This document shows positions 54,517 to 63,945 of a DNA stretch of 64,000 bases, piece after piece; the stretch's first letter is position 1; each line of letters opens with the position of its first letter. Location: positions 4,910-68,909 of the forward strand of contig CAJUSW010000015.1 of NCBI GenBank assembly GCA_910589485.1, in the 5' to 3' direction. The DNA is from an uncultured Duncaniella sp. GTDB lineage: Bacteria; Bacteroidota; Bacteroidia; Bacteroidales; Muribaculaceae. The position numbers and the translations under genes are program-made. The notes below the pieces were generated by a model. It had not been told where the DNA came from and did no database searches. It saw only the letters and a list, made by a program, of their open reading frames with translations.

Positions 54517-55905
54517 ATGGACGACAGAATCACCCCCCGGTTTTCGGCTCATGACCACGACCCCGTCAAGGGGATACGCGGACAGTTGCTCACATTCAAG
54601 GCCGATCCGTTTCTTAACGCCCCTGAGGAGTGTTACGACTATTTCGCCGACGGCCTCGTGGTGATGCGTGACGGCCACATTATTGATGTGGGCGATTACA
54701 GTGCCGTCGCGCCCCGTCATGATCTCTCGGGTGGGCTCGAGGAGTATCCCGATTGCCTGATTATGCCCGGCTTCATCGATTGCCATGCCCATTATGTGCA
54801 GTCTCCCATGATAGCATCCTATGGCGACACTCTGCTCGAATGGCTCAACCAGTACACATTCCCCATGGAGTCGAGATTCCGCGACAAGGAGTTTGCCGAT
54901 GAGGTGGCCCGAATCTATTTCCGTCAATTGTTGCAGAACGGTACTACCACGGCCAACGTGTTCTCGACCACGTTCGCGTCCTCGGTCGATGCCTTTTTCG
55001 AGGAATCCGAGCGCTACGGCACCCGCATGATCTCGGGCAAGGTGCTACAGGACCGTAATCTCCCCGATTCGCTCAGAGACAGCTCAGCCGAGGAATCGGT
55101 GGAGCTGTCCGAACGTCTGCTCCGCAAGTGGCACCGCCGTGGGCGTCAGCTCTATGCGGTGATACCCCGCTTCGCCCCCACTTCCACTCCCGAACAGTTG
55201 CGCCTGGCCGGAGAACTCTATCAGCGCCACATGGATGAGGGCGTGTACATGCACACCCATCTCGATGAGGCCGAGGACGAGATCCGTTGGGTGGCCTCGC
55301 TGTTTCCTGTCCGTTCGAGCTATGCCGATGTCTACGACCACTTCGGATTGCTCGGACCGCGCTCCGTGCTGGCCCACTGCTGTGTGGTGCGCGAGGATGA
55401 GTGGAATCTGCTTCACCGCCACGGTTGCGGTGTGGCCCACTGCCCCTCCTCCAACCTCTTTCTCGGCGACGGCCAGTTCAAATATTGGGAAGCCAAGGAC
55501 CCGAAGCGCCCATTGCGGGTTGGGGTAGGCACCGATGTCGGAGGCGGTACCAACTTCTCCATCCCCCGTCAGCTCGGTGAGGCCTACAAGGTAGCCATGT
55601 TGCAGGCCCATAGCCTCGATGCCCTCCGTAGCTTCTATCTCGCCACGCGGGGTGGGGCAGAGGTGCTTCATCTCGAGAATCTCATCGGATCGCTCGCCCC
55701 CGGCTACGAGGCCGACATCGCCGTCCTCAACCTCAAGCCAACCGAGTTTGCCGCCTGGCGCATGAAATTTGCCGGCAACATCTTCGATCAGCTCTTCGTG
55801 CTCATGACCCTCGGCCTCCAGTCGGTCATTCGTGCCACCTACGTCGCAGGCTGTAAAGTCTACGATCCCATCCTCCCCGTTCCCTTCAGCTACGCGGAGC
55901 AGTAG
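54517..55905 (+). CDS. guaD: Guanine deaminase
   Basis: The 462-aa metal-dependent hydrolase converts guanine to xanthine and ammonia in purine salvage/catabolism. The amidohydrolase metal site is GFIDCHAH with H90 and H92, followed by NGTTTANVFSTTF, MHTHLDEAEDEI, LAHCCVVREDE, HCPSSNLFLGDGQFKY and GVGTDVGGGTNFSI, the GuaD-specific run. The usual GFIDTHxHYPQ reads GFIDCHAHYVQ here, a conservative change. Length is normal. It is preceded by about 150 nt with no consensus promoter found, and followed after 26 nt by a small lipoprotein gene that may be co-transcribed. Confidence 0.95.
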   Translation: MDDRITPRFSAHDHDPVKGIRGQLLTFKADPFLNAPEECYDYFADGLVVMRDGHIIDVGDYSAVAPRHDLSGGLEEYPDCLIMPGFIDCHAHYVQSPMIASYGDTLLEWLNQYTFPMESRFRDKEFADEVARIYFRQLLQNGTTTANVFSTTFASSVDAFFEESERYGTRMISGKVLQDRNLPDSLRDSSAEESVELSERLLRKWHRRGRQLYAVIPRFAPTSTPEQLRLAGELYQRHMDEGVYMHTHLDEAEDEIRWVASLFPVRSSYADVYDHFGLLGPRSVLAHCCVVREDEWNLLHRHGCGVAHCPSSNLFLGDGQFKYWEAKDPKRPLRVGVGTDVGGGTNFSIPRQLGEAYKVAMLQAHSLDALRSFYLATRGGAEVLHLENLIGSLAPGYEADIAVLNLKPTEFAAWRMKFAGNIFDQLFVLMTLGLQSVIRATYVAGCKVYDPILPVPFSYAEQ

Positions 55906-55931
55906 AGCCATATTCTTTTAGCTTACATATC

Positions 55932-56441
55932 ATGAAAAAACTTCTCACTATTATTGCCGTGGCAATCTCTACGGTTGCTACTATAGGTTGCCGTGAAAAT
56001 GCTTCAAGTCAGGAAGATACTGCCAATGCCTCCGATGACTCCGTAGTAGCCGTTGAGGTTGAGCCTGAGCTGATACCGGTGCCGGTCGATACAGCTACGC
56101 TTAAGGGCCGTTGGCTGTTGGAACGTTATAATTCTCCGTATTTCAATATTGAGCCCACCGGTCGGTTTGCCTATATCCTTAAGATTTCCGGCGGAGGTCT
56201 CGGCATCAAGTTTTGTGCCAATGAGCTGATGACAGGCTACACCCTGAATGGTGATACCTTGAGATTTCATAACGGTGTAATAACCCAGGTCAAAGGCCCC
56301 GATGAACCGATAGAAACAGCCATATCAGAACTGCTGTTCAATAGCCGTGTAAAGAGAGCCTCACTCAGCAAATTCCACGACACCTACCTCACCATTACCA
56401 ACGAAAGCGAACAATCCGCCCACTTCCGCAAAATCGACTGA
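55932..56441 (+). CDS. Hypothetical lipoprotein, possibly META/HslJ-like
   Basis: The 169-aa protein has a type II signal (MKKLLTIIAVAISTVATIGC, Cys20) followed by an acidic linker of about 25 residues. The rest (LKGRWLLERYNSPYFNI ... AYILKISGGGLGIKFCANELMTGYTLNGDTLRFHNGVITQVKG) resembles the start of META/HslJ-like domains (GRW-x-L-x-x-Y; G-x-x-x-x-x-C-N; Y-x-x-x-G-x-x-L-x-F). The resemblance is weak and is inference. It lies 26 nt after guaD. It is AT-richer than guaD. No function is known. Confidence 0.65.
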   Translation: MKKLLTIIAVAISTVATIGCRENASSQEDTANASDDSVVAVEVEPELIPVPVDTATLKGRWLLERYNSPYFNIEPTGRFAYILKISGGGLGIKFCANELMTGYTLNGDTLRFHNGVITQVKGPDEPIETAISELLFNSRVKRASLSKFHDTYLTITNESEQSAHFRKID

Positions 56442-56499
56442 CCCCCTGCTCGCTAAGCCCTGAACAGGCCGACTCGATCTGCCCCGCCCGTTCCGCAGT

Positions 56500-56660
56500 T
56501 CAACTCCCCACCAAGCCTCGAAGAGGCGATGTAATTGAAGCCCCATCACGACCGGGCAAGCAAATCGCCCAACAGGGCAGATTTGCGTAGCACGGGAGGC
56601 ATGGGGAAAATGAAACACATACCAAATCGGGCGTCGAAGACGTCCTATAATTGCATGTAT
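56500..56660 (-). repeat. GC-rich dispersed element, reverse copy
   Basis: In the minus orientation this reads 'aggacgtcttcgacgcccg', 'gcaaatctgccctgttgggcga', 'cggtcgtgatggggcttc' and 'cgcctcttcgaggcttgg', matching the forward elements at 17078 and 56775. With the forward copy downstream it forms an inverted pair about 115 bp apart. Open frames across it (for example 56535-56849) are treated as artefacts. Confidence 0.75.
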
Positions 56661-56671
56661 CGCATTCGAGG

Positions 56672-57020
56672 GATAGGGATAGACAAGAGGACCAAAGATC
56701 ATTATTTTGGGGGGATTTATGTCTGGGCGAGGAGATGTGGGTGTCTTGATATGGTTGTGGCGCAGGGGAATTATAGGACGTCTTCGACGCCCATTTGGGT
56801 ATGCGATTCATTTTCCTCACACCTCGGCAACGCGCAAATCTTGCCCTAACGGGCGATTTGCACGTTCCCTCGTGGTGGGGCTATAACTACATCGCCTCTT
56901 CGAGGCTTAGTGGGCGGGGTAGCCCTGGTGGGCAATTTGCATCCCCGTTCGTAAAAGCTATAATTACATCGCCTCTTCGAGGCTTGGTGGGTAGGAGTGC
57001 CTTCGAGGCTTTTTACCACT
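56672..57020 (+). repeat. Composite dispersed repeat, copy 2
   Basis: 'gatagacaagaggaccaaag' (from 56677) is followed by a G-rich linker ('ggggggatttatgtctgggc', 'gaggagatgtgggtg'). The GC-rich element begins with 'aggacgtcttcgacgccc' (56775) and continues through 'gggcgatttgc', 'cgtggtggggctataac' and two copies of 'catcgcctcttcgaggctt' (56890 and 56969). The layout matches 16897-17292. No gene is seen in 56442-57045 outside the repeats. Confidence 0.75.
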
Positions 57021-57045
57021 CTGGACTGTAATGTATTTCGTGCGA

Positions 57046-58662
57046 TCAAAACGGCAATTTGCTTGCCGATTGGCCCCATGACGCGCGGTCGAGGGAGCGA
57101 TAGGCGAGTGCCTCATAGAGATGATCGGTGAGGATCGGGGCTTCGGCTGCCTCCGCGAGCAAAGCCGTGGAGTCAGGATCAAAACTCTCCCTTGTTGCAT
57201 AATCGAGGTCGGCGATCGTGCGCGCCACTTTCAGTATCCTGTCGTATGCACGTGCGCTCATGTCGAGACGGCTCATGGTCTCGCGCAACAGCTCCGTCCC
57301 CTCCTTGTCGAGCCGGGCATGCTGTGAGAGTAACCTATGGTTCATCTGCGCGTTGCAATGCACATTGCGCTCCTTGGCAAACCTTTGGGCCTGTATCCTG
57401 CGGGCATTCACCACCCGTCGGCGTATCTCCGCGCTCGACTCCCCGGGAGTCTTGTCCACCAGGCTGTCAAACGGCACGGGAAATATCTCCACCTGCAGGT
57501 CTATTCGGTCGAGCAGAGGCCCCGATATGCGGTTGAGGTACTTCTGCACTGCACCCGCCGAGCAAGTACACTCCTTGGTGGGATGATTGTAATAGCCACA
57601 CGGACACGGATTCATCGACGCCACCAGCATGAATCCTGCCGGATAATCGATAGAATACTTAGCTCTCGCTACGGTGATATGCCTGTCCTCCAACGGTTGG
57701 CGCATCACCTCGAGCACCTGGCGCGAAAATTCCGGAAACTCGTCCATGAACAGTACCCCGTTATGGGCCAGAGAGATCTCCCCCGGCACCGGATTGGTCC
57801 CGCCACCCACCAGAGCCACCGGCGAGATGGTGTGGTGAGGCGACCGGTATGGACGCGACGTCATCAACCGGGCTCCGCTCTTAAGCCGTCCGGCCACAGA
57901 GTGTATCTTGGTGGTCTCCAGGGCCTCGGCCAGCGAAAGTGGAGGCAATATTGTGGGTATTCTCTTGGCCATCATGGATTTTCCCGATCCTGGAGGCCCC
58001 ACGAGCAATAGATTGTGTCCTCCGGCGCTCGCCACCTCAAAGGCGCGTTTCACCCCCTCCTGCCCCTTGACTTCCGAGAAATCGCAGTCGAAGATGTCAG
58101 ATGCGCGGGCAAACTCCTCCCTCGTGTTCACCACCGTAGGCTCAAGCGTCCCCTTCCCGGTGAAAAAATCGGTCACCTGTCTGAGCGAACTCACCCCGTA
58201 GACCTCAAGATTATTTACCACAGCGGCCTCCGACACATTGGCCTGAGGCACTATCATCCCCTTGAATCCCAACTGCCGGGCCTTTATAGCCATCGGCAAC
58301 ACGCCACGTATCGGCAACACCGACCCGTCGAGCGACAGCTCGCCCATCAGCATATAGCTCTCCAGCGGATGCGAGCACGTTATTTGTTCCGACGCCGCCA
58401 ATATCCCCATGGCTATGGGCAGATCGTAGGCCGCCCCCTCCTTCCTCACATCGGCAGGGGAGAGGTTCACCACCACGCGCCGGCGTGGCCATGAATATCC
58501 GGTCTGCGTCATGGCCGAGACCACTCGCTCGTGACTCTCCTTGACGGCGGTGTCGGCCATTCCGACGAGCGAGAAGGACACGCCCTTTTCGGCCACCACT
58601 TCTATGGTCACTACTATTGCATCGATGCCTTGTACGGCGGCTCCGTAAGTCTTTATAAGCAT
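57046..58662 (-). CDS. YifB/ComM-family Mg-chelatase-like AAA+ ATPase
   Basis: The 538-aa protein has an N-terminal Lon-protease-like S5 domain (VETVIEVVAEKGVSFSLVGMADTAVKESHERV, NLSPADVRKEGAAYDLPIA) and a AAA+ core with Walker A GPPGSGKS (about residues 222-229) and LFMDEFPEF. A Cys cluster near CPCGYYNHPTKECTC precedes the arginine-finger region GPLLDRIDLQVE. A C-terminal helical domain with SARAYDRILKVARTIADLDY ends it. ComM, the best-studied member, is a branch-migration helicase in natural transformation; in other bacteria the role is less clear. It lies 60 nt downstream of mfd on the same strand. Confidence 0.93.
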   Translation of the reverse strand: MLIKTYGAAVQGIDAIVVTIEVVAEKGVSFSLVGMADTAVKESHERVVSAMTQTGYSWPRRRVVVNLSPADVRKEGAAYDLPIAMGILAASEQITCSHPLESYMLMGELSLDGSVLPIRGVLPMAIKARQLGFKGMIVPQANVSEAAVVNNLEVYGVSSLRQVTDFFTGKGTLEPTVVNTREEFARASDIFDCDFSEVKGQEGVKRAFEVASAGGHNLLLVGPPGSGKSMMAKRIPTILPPLSLAEALETTKIHSVAGRLKSGARLMTSRPYRSPHHTISPVALVGGGTNPVPGEISLAHNGVLFMDEFPEFSRQVLEVMRQPLEDRHITVARAKYSIDYPAGFMLVASMNPCPCGYYNHPTKECTCSAGAVQKYLNRISGPLLDRIDLQVEIFPVPFDSLVDKTPGESSAEIRRRVVNARRIQAQRFAKERNVHCNAQMNHRLLSQHARLDKEGTELLRETMSRLDMSARAYDRILKVARTIADLDYATRESFDPDSTALLAEAAEAPILTDHLYEALAYRSLDRASWGQSASKLPF

Positions 58663-58722
58663 GAGGAGAAAGGTATTTGGTTAAGGTATGTGGTCGGTCG
58701 GTTGCGCGCGGGCCCTGTTGTC

Positions 58723-61700
58723 TCAAGCCTCGGCCCCTATCACCTCCTGGAGTATCGCCACGGCGGTCTCCACGGATGGGACGTTGAGGAATGAGAATGA
58801 TTTCCGGCCGTTCTTGTCGCGTATCTGCACACGGCGCGGATGCGCGGTGAGGTATTCGATGAGCCGGCCAAACATATCACTCTGATAATAAGCCTTGTTG
58901 CTGTCGTCCACGAAGTAGGTGAACATCCTCCCCTGCTTCAGCGACACCTTCTCGATGCCCAGCCTCCTGGCCAACCGGCGCAGGCGGGGGATGCGCAGAA
59001 GTTCGAGTGTCACATCGGGGATGGTGCCGAAACGGTCGGTGAGCCTCGACTTGAACGCCATCAGGTCGCTCTCGCGCTCTATGCCGTCGAGCTCCTGATA
59101 CAGCGATATGCGTTCGCTCTCGGTGGGCACATAGTCGGCCGGAAGCAGCAGTTCCATATCGCTCTCTATCACGCAGTCGGCCACATATTCCTCCTCGGCG
59201 CCCTCGAGACGCTCGGCCTTGTCGAGGTCGGCAAACTCCTGGGTGCGCAGTTCGGTCACGGCCTCCTTGAGTATCTTCTGATAGGTCTCGTAGCCCAGAT
59301 CGGCTATGAAACCGCTCTGCTCGGCTCCGAGCAGATTGCCCGCTCCGCGTATATCCAGGTCCTGCATGGCTATATGGATTCCGCTACCTAACTCGCTGAA
59401 GCTCTCTATGGCCTGCAGGCGTCGGCGCGCCACCGGTGTGAGAGGTATGTGGGGCGGGACAAGCAGATAGCAGAACGCCTTGCGGTTGCTTCGGCCCACA
59501 CGTCCGCGCAACTGGTGAAGCTCCGACAGACCGAAGTTCTGCGCATTGTTCACTATTATAGTGTTCACGTTGGGCATATCTATACCGCTCTCGATTATAG
59601 TGGTGGCTATCAGCACGTCATAGTCATGGTTGGCGAAATCGATGATCGCCTTTTCGAGCTGTTCGGGAGGCATCTGCCCGTGTCCTATTATCACCCTCGC
59701 GTCGGGCACCAGGCGCTTCACCTGAGCCTCCAGGTCATACAGTCCCTCGATGCGGTTGTTCACAATGAACACCTGGCCGTTGCGCGACAGCTCGAAATTC
59801 ACCGCCTCGCTTATTATGTCGTCCCCTCCGGCGTTGACCGAGGTCACGATAGGGTAGCGGTTGGGTGGGGGAGTGTTGATGGCCGAGAGGTCGCGCGCCC
59901 CCATCAGCGAGAACTGCAGGGTGCGCGGTATGGGCGTGGCGCTCATGGTGAGCGTGTCCACATTTACCTTTATCTGTTTCAGTTTCTCCTTTACGGCCAC
60001 GCCGAATTTCTGCTCCTCGTCGATCACAAGCAGGCCCAGGTCCTTGAACTTCACCTCCTTGCCAATGATCTTGTGGGTGCCGATGAGGATGTCGATCTTC
60101 CCCTCGGCAAGCTCGCGTATTATCTCCCGGGTCTGTTTGGCTGTGCGGGCCCTCGACAGATAGTCCACCCTTACGGGCAGATCCTTCAGTCGCTCCGAGA
60201 ATGTGCGGAAATGCTGATAGGCCAGTACTGTTGTTGGCACCAGTACAGCCGTCTGCTTTCCGTCAACAGCCGCCTTGAACGCCGCGCGTATGGCCACCTC
60301 GGTCTTGCCGAATCCCACGTCGCCACATATCAGCCTGTCCATCGGCTTCGTGCTCTCCATGTCGGCTTTCACCGCCTTGGTGGCGGTGAGCTGGTCGGGC
60401 GTGTCCTCGTAGATGAACGATGCCTCAAGCTCCTGTTGCAGATACCCGTCGGGCGTGAAGGCATACCCCTTCTCCTCCTTGCGGGCCGCATAGAGGCGTA
60501 TCAGGTCGCGGGCTATATCCTTTAGTTTGCTCTTTGTGCGCTCCTTCAGTTTGTTCCACGCGCCGGTGCCGAGCTTGTTGATCTTGGGGGGCACCCCCTC
60601 CTTTCCACGGTACTTGGCGAGCTTGTGCAGGGCATGGATCGAGACAAAGATTATGTCGTCGTTGGCATACACGAGCTTGATCATCTCCTGTGTGCGGCCG
60701 TTCACATTGGTGCGTAGCAGTCCGGCGAAGCGTCCCACTCCGTGGTCCACATGCACTATGAAGTCGCCCGGCTCTATCGCGCTCAGCTCCTTGAGCGAGA
60801 GTGCCAGTTTGCCCGACCGCGCCCTGTCGCTCTTGAGCGTGTATTTATGGAAGCGGTCAAAGATCTGATGGTCGGTAAACACGCACACTTTCAGATTCTT
60901 GTCGCTGAATCCCTCGTGCAGTGTCGGTATCACCGGCGTGAACACTATATCGTTGCCCCTGTCGGCGAAAATGGCTTTCAGGCGTTCTATCTGCTTCTCG
61001 CTGTCGCTGAGTATATATATGGTGTACCCCTCGCTGAGAAATCCCGTGAACGAGTCGGCTATCAGGTCGAAATTCTTGTGGTAGATTATCTGGGGGGTGC
61101 ATCCGAAGTCTATCGAGGCGCCCGCCCGGCTGTCGGGTTGCGGGCCCGATGTGAACCTCATCTGCCTGAACTCCCCGATCTTCCTTCCGAAAGCCTCGGC
61201 GTCCACTACCTGATCCATGGCCGACGTATCCCCCTCGCCCGCAATTATCGCGCTCTGCGAGAACTGCTCGGCGGCGATGGCCTTTATACGGCTCACGGTG
61301 TAGTCGGCATCGCGTATCACTATCAGTGTCGACGGGTCTATGTAGTCGAGCAGCGATTCCCCCTGCTCGCCTCCGGCAGCTATCCCCGAGGTGATTGCCA
61401 CCTCCTCGAGTTTCTGTTCCGATAGCTGGGTCTCGATGTTGAACAGGCGTATCGAGTCGATCTCATCGCCGAAAAAGTCGATACGCAACGGCAACTCATT
61501 GCTGTAGCCGAATATATCGAGTATCGATCCTCGCGAGGCAAACTGCCCCGGCTCATACACATAGTCGGTCTCGGTAAACCCGTTGTCGCGCAGCCACTTG
61601 ATCACATCGGTGAGATCGGTCTCCTTTCCGGCCGACAGCTGTATCGTATGGTCGTCTATCGTGGTGCGCGAAGCCACCTTTTCGGCCATGGCCTCGGGAT

Positions 61701-62067
61701 AGGTCACCACATATTGCGGAGCCGACGGGGCATACCACCGGTTGAGCGCCTCGGTGCGCAATATCCTCGACGGCGGGTCGGGTTGACCGTATTTTATATC
61801 CCGTTTGAAGCCCGACGGAAACATCACCACCTTATCCTCCCCCAAAATCCTTGTGAGATCGTGATACAGATACCCCGCATCATCGAGCGAATCGGCAACA
61901 ACGAGGGTAGGCACCTTACGTGCCGGGATCGACCCCAGCATCATAGCGGGGGCCGATCCGGCCAGGTTGTACACCGATATTATTTTAGTGCGGCTGCCCA
62001 GAGCTTTCCTCAGAGCCTCACCGCGTGGAGAGGAGATGAATTTTTCGCTTAGTTCCGTTAGCTTCAT
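58723..62067 (-). CDS. mfd: Transcription-repair coupling factor
   Basis: The 1114-aa translocase removes stalled RNA polymerase and recruits UvrA. A degenerate UvrB-like N-terminal region (GSAPAMMLGSIPARKVPTLVV) is followed by the RNA-polymerase-interacting domain (PGDFIVHVDHGVGRFAGLLR). The RecG-like helicase core has Walker A GDVGFGKTE (about residues 577-585), DEEQ (about 678) and LHQLRGRVGRSNRKAFCYLL. The C-terminal UvrA-interaction domain (ADYVPTESERISLYQELD) closes it. Length is normal for the group. yifB follows 60 nt downstream and an S41 protease lies 43 nt upstream. The call is secure. Confidence 0.97.
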   Translation of the reverse strand: MKLTELSEKFISSPRGEALRKALGSRTKIISVYNLAGSAPAMMLGSIPARKVPTLVVADSLDDAGYLYHDLTRILGEDKVVMFPSGFKRDIKYGQPDPPSRILRTEALNRWYAPSAPQYVVTYPEAMAEKVASRTTIDDHTIQLSAGKETDLTDVIKWLRDNGFTETDYVYEPGQFASRGSILDIFGYSNELPLRIDFFGDEIDSIRLFNIETQLSEQKLEEVAITSGIAAGGEQGESLLDYIDPSTLIVIRDADYTVSRIKAIAAEQFSQSAIIAGEGDTSAMDQVVDAEAFGRKIGEFRQMRFTSGPQPDSRAGASIDFGCTPQIIYHKNFDLIADSFTGFLSEGYTIYILSDSEKQIERLKAIFADRGNDIVFTPVIPTLHEGFSDKNLKVCVFTDHQIFDRFHKYTLKSDRARSGKLALSLKELSAIEPGDFIVHVDHGVGRFAGLLRTNVNGRTQEMIKLVYANDDIIFVSIHALHKLAKYRGKEGVPPKINKLGTGAWNKLKERTKSKLKDIARDLIRLYAARKEEKGYAFTPDGYLQQELEASFIYEDTPDQLTATKAVKADMESTKPMDRLICGDVGFGKTEVAIRAAFKAAVDGKQTAVLVPTTVLAYQHFRTFSERLKDLPVRVDYLSRARTAKQTREIIRELAEGKIDILIGTHKIIGKEVKFKDLGLLVIDEEQKFGVAVKEKLKQIKVNVDTLTMSATPIPRTLQFSLMGARDLSAINTPPPNRYPIVTSVNAGGDDIISEAVNFELSRNGQVFIVNNRIEGLYDLEAQVKRLVPDARVIIGHGQMPPEQLEKAIIDFANHDYDVLIATTIIESGIDMPNVNTIIVNNAQNFGLSELHQLRGRVGRSNRKAFCYLLVPPHIPLTPVARRRLQAIESFSELGSGIHIAMQDLDIRGAGNLLGAEQSGFIADLGYETYQKILKEAVTELRTQEFADLDKAERLEGAEEEYVADCVIESDMELLLPADYVPTESERISLYQELDGIERESDLMAFKSRLTDRFGTIPDVTLELLRIPRLRRLARRLGIEKVSLKQGRMFTYFVDDSNKAYYQSDMFGRLIEYLTAHPRRVQIRDKNGRKSFSFLNVPSVETAVAILQEVIGAEA

Positions 62068-62110
62068 ATACCTTTATGTCCTCATGTTTTCGCACCTCGC
62101 CGCAGGTGAA

Positions 62111-63757
62111 TCACTTGGGTGAAATCACCTCCGTGTAACGCGGAGTGGTAAGTACGGTCACCGCCGAATCCACAGCCTTATCCTCGCGTAGCGAGTTGAT
62201 TATCTCACCTTTCTGGAAATAATAGCGCTTCACGATCTCGCCCGCCAGATAAGGAGAGATATTGGACCGGTTGCTGTCGAGGTCACGTTTCAGGTCATGC
62301 TTCAACATTCCCGCCAGCACGTCAAACTGTGTCTTGATTGAATCGTCGGCATACCCCTCAGCCTCCGCCAGTTTGCGCAACTGCTCGACGGCCGTCTCGC
62401 ACACCTTGTCGTAATTGAACTTCTCAGGATCAATGAACCCCTTGAACTCCTCATATATCGAGTCGGTGATCACGAAATCCTCCGGTGCGGGGATCGAGCT
62501 GTGGGTCGAGGCATACTTCGTGGCGAAATCAAACGCCCAGTTGTCTCTCACCACATTGAATGTCAATCTGTTTGCATCGGGATAATCGATGGTTATATCG
62601 GGAGTGATGCCACCGCCGTCTCTCACCTCGCGACCGCCCGCTGTGTGAAACACATTGGTCAGCGAGTCGGGTATGCGGCCCACCGATCCGTCGGGATTGC
62701 GGTGTGAATAATCTATGGCCTGGATCAGACGGCCCGAGGGGATATAATACTTGGCGATGGTCACCTTGAGAAGTCCGTCGTAGGGGAGCTGTCGGGTCGA
62801 CTGCACCAATCCCTTGCCATACGAGCGGTTGCCTATCACCACTCCGCGGTCCAGGTCCTGGATGGCTCCGGTCACGATCTCCGAGGCCGAGGCCGATGCG
62901 CCGTCGATCAGCACAGCCAGCGGTATCTTGGTGTCGAGCGGTGCCACCGATGTCTTGTACACCTTCTCGTTGAGCACACCTTTACCCTTGGTGGTCAGCA
63001 CAGTGGTGCCTTTCGGGAGGAAAAGTCCGAGTATCTGCACGGCGCTCTCCACGAGGCCTCCGCCATTTCCGCGCAGGTCGAGCACTATCCCTTTTGCGCC
63101 ATCCTTGATGAGCTTCTCCAGGGCCTCGCGCACCTCGGGATAGCTCTTCTCCGAGAAAGTGGTGAGGGTGATATATCCCACATTATCCTTAAGCATACCG
63201 TAGTAGGGCACCGAGGGGATCTGTATCTTGGCGCGTTTGATGTCAAACGTGAGCATCGAGTCCTGCACATACGGGCGGTTCACCAGCAACTTCAGCATCG
63301 AGCCGTTGGTGCCCTTCAGGTGCTCGCTCACCTTGGCCGATTTCCAGCCGGCCACCGAGTCCGAGTCAATCATCACTATGAGGTCGCCGGGGCGCAGACC
63401 TGCCTTGTGGGCCGGGCTCCCCTCGTAGGGATCAGCGATTATCACACCCCTCGGGGTCTCCTGGATCACCGAGCCTATGCCACCATACTCTCCGGTGGTC
63501 ATCGTGCGGAACTGCTCCTGATCCTTCACCGGTATATATTCGGTGTAGGGGTCGATATCGTTGAGCATGGCCGCGATGGCTGTGTTGATCGACTTCTCGG
63601 CATCGATCGAGTCCACATAGAATGTCTGCAATTCCTTATACAGGGCGTTGAATATATCCAGGTTGCGCGAGATCTCGCTCTTTTTGCTCCTTGTCGCCGC
63701 CGAGGCAAATACTGTCAGCATCACAAGGGCTGCCGCGAAAATTGTGAGTTTCTTCAT
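62111..63757 (-). CDS. S41 family C-terminal processing peptidase
   Basis: The 548-aa protein has a signal peptide (MKKLTIFAAALVMLTVFASA) and a helical N-terminal region with DIDPYTEYIP (about residues 67-76). A PDZ domain follows (GGIGSVIQETPRGVIIADPYEGSPAHKAGLRPGDLIVMIDSDS, about 92-134), then the S41 core with GIVLDLRGNGGG. The catalytic Ser lies in DGASASASE (residues 285-293) and Lys315 in GNRSYGKGLVQS. A C-terminal region of about 200 residues rich in charged residues follows. Such proteases trim or degrade periplasmic proteins by their C-termini; the substrate is unknown. It heads the mfd-yifB run on the minus strand. Confidence 0.95.
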   Translation of the reverse strand: MKKLTIFAAALVMLTVFASAATRSKKSEISRNLDIFNALYKELQTFYVDSIDAEKSINTAIAAMLNDIDPYTEYIPVKDQEQFRTMTTGEYGGIGSVIQETPRGVIIADPYEGSPAHKAGLRPGDLIVMIDSDSVAGWKSAKVSEHLKGTNGSMLKLLVNRPYVQDSMLTFDIKRAKIQIPSVPYYGMLKDNVGYITLTTFSEKSYPEVREALEKLIKDGAKGIVLDLRGNGGGLVESAVQILGLFLPKGTTVLTTKGKGVLNEKVYKTSVAPLDTKIPLAVLIDGASASASEIVTGAIQDLDRGVVIGNRSYGKGLVQSTRQLPYDGLLKVTIAKYYIPSGRLIQAIDYSHRNPDGSVGRIPDSLTNVFHTAGGREVRDGGGITPDITIDYPDANRLTFNVVRDNWAFDFATKYASTHSSIPAPEDFVITDSIYEEFKGFIDPEKFNYDKVCETAVEQLRKLAEAEGYADDSIKTQFDVLAGMLKHDLKRDLDSNRSNISPYLAGEIVKRYYFQKGEIINSLREDKAVDSAVTVLTTPRYTEVISPK

Positions 63758-63870
63758 ATCGTAAGGGTATGGAAGTTGAAAACGTGGTGGTAAAATTACT
63801 CATTTATTATAACAATAGAACAATCGAAAAGTCGAAAAAGAGATTAATTTAGTATTTTTTTTGCCAAAAG

Positions 63871-63902
63871 GTTGCACAGTTCAAATTTTAAATGTAATTT
63901 TG
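63871..63902 (+). promoter_or_regulatory. Promoter of tRNA-Asn
   Basis: GTTG (63871-63874), 20 nt, TAATTTTG (63895-63902): a perfect -7 with one deviation at -33, about 43 nt upstream of the tRNA. The same spacing to the gene is seen at tRNA-Asp. Confidence 0.7.
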
Positions 63903-63945
63903 CATCGCAAAAGGGAGGAGGACCCGTTTCTCCGAGACTTTTGAG

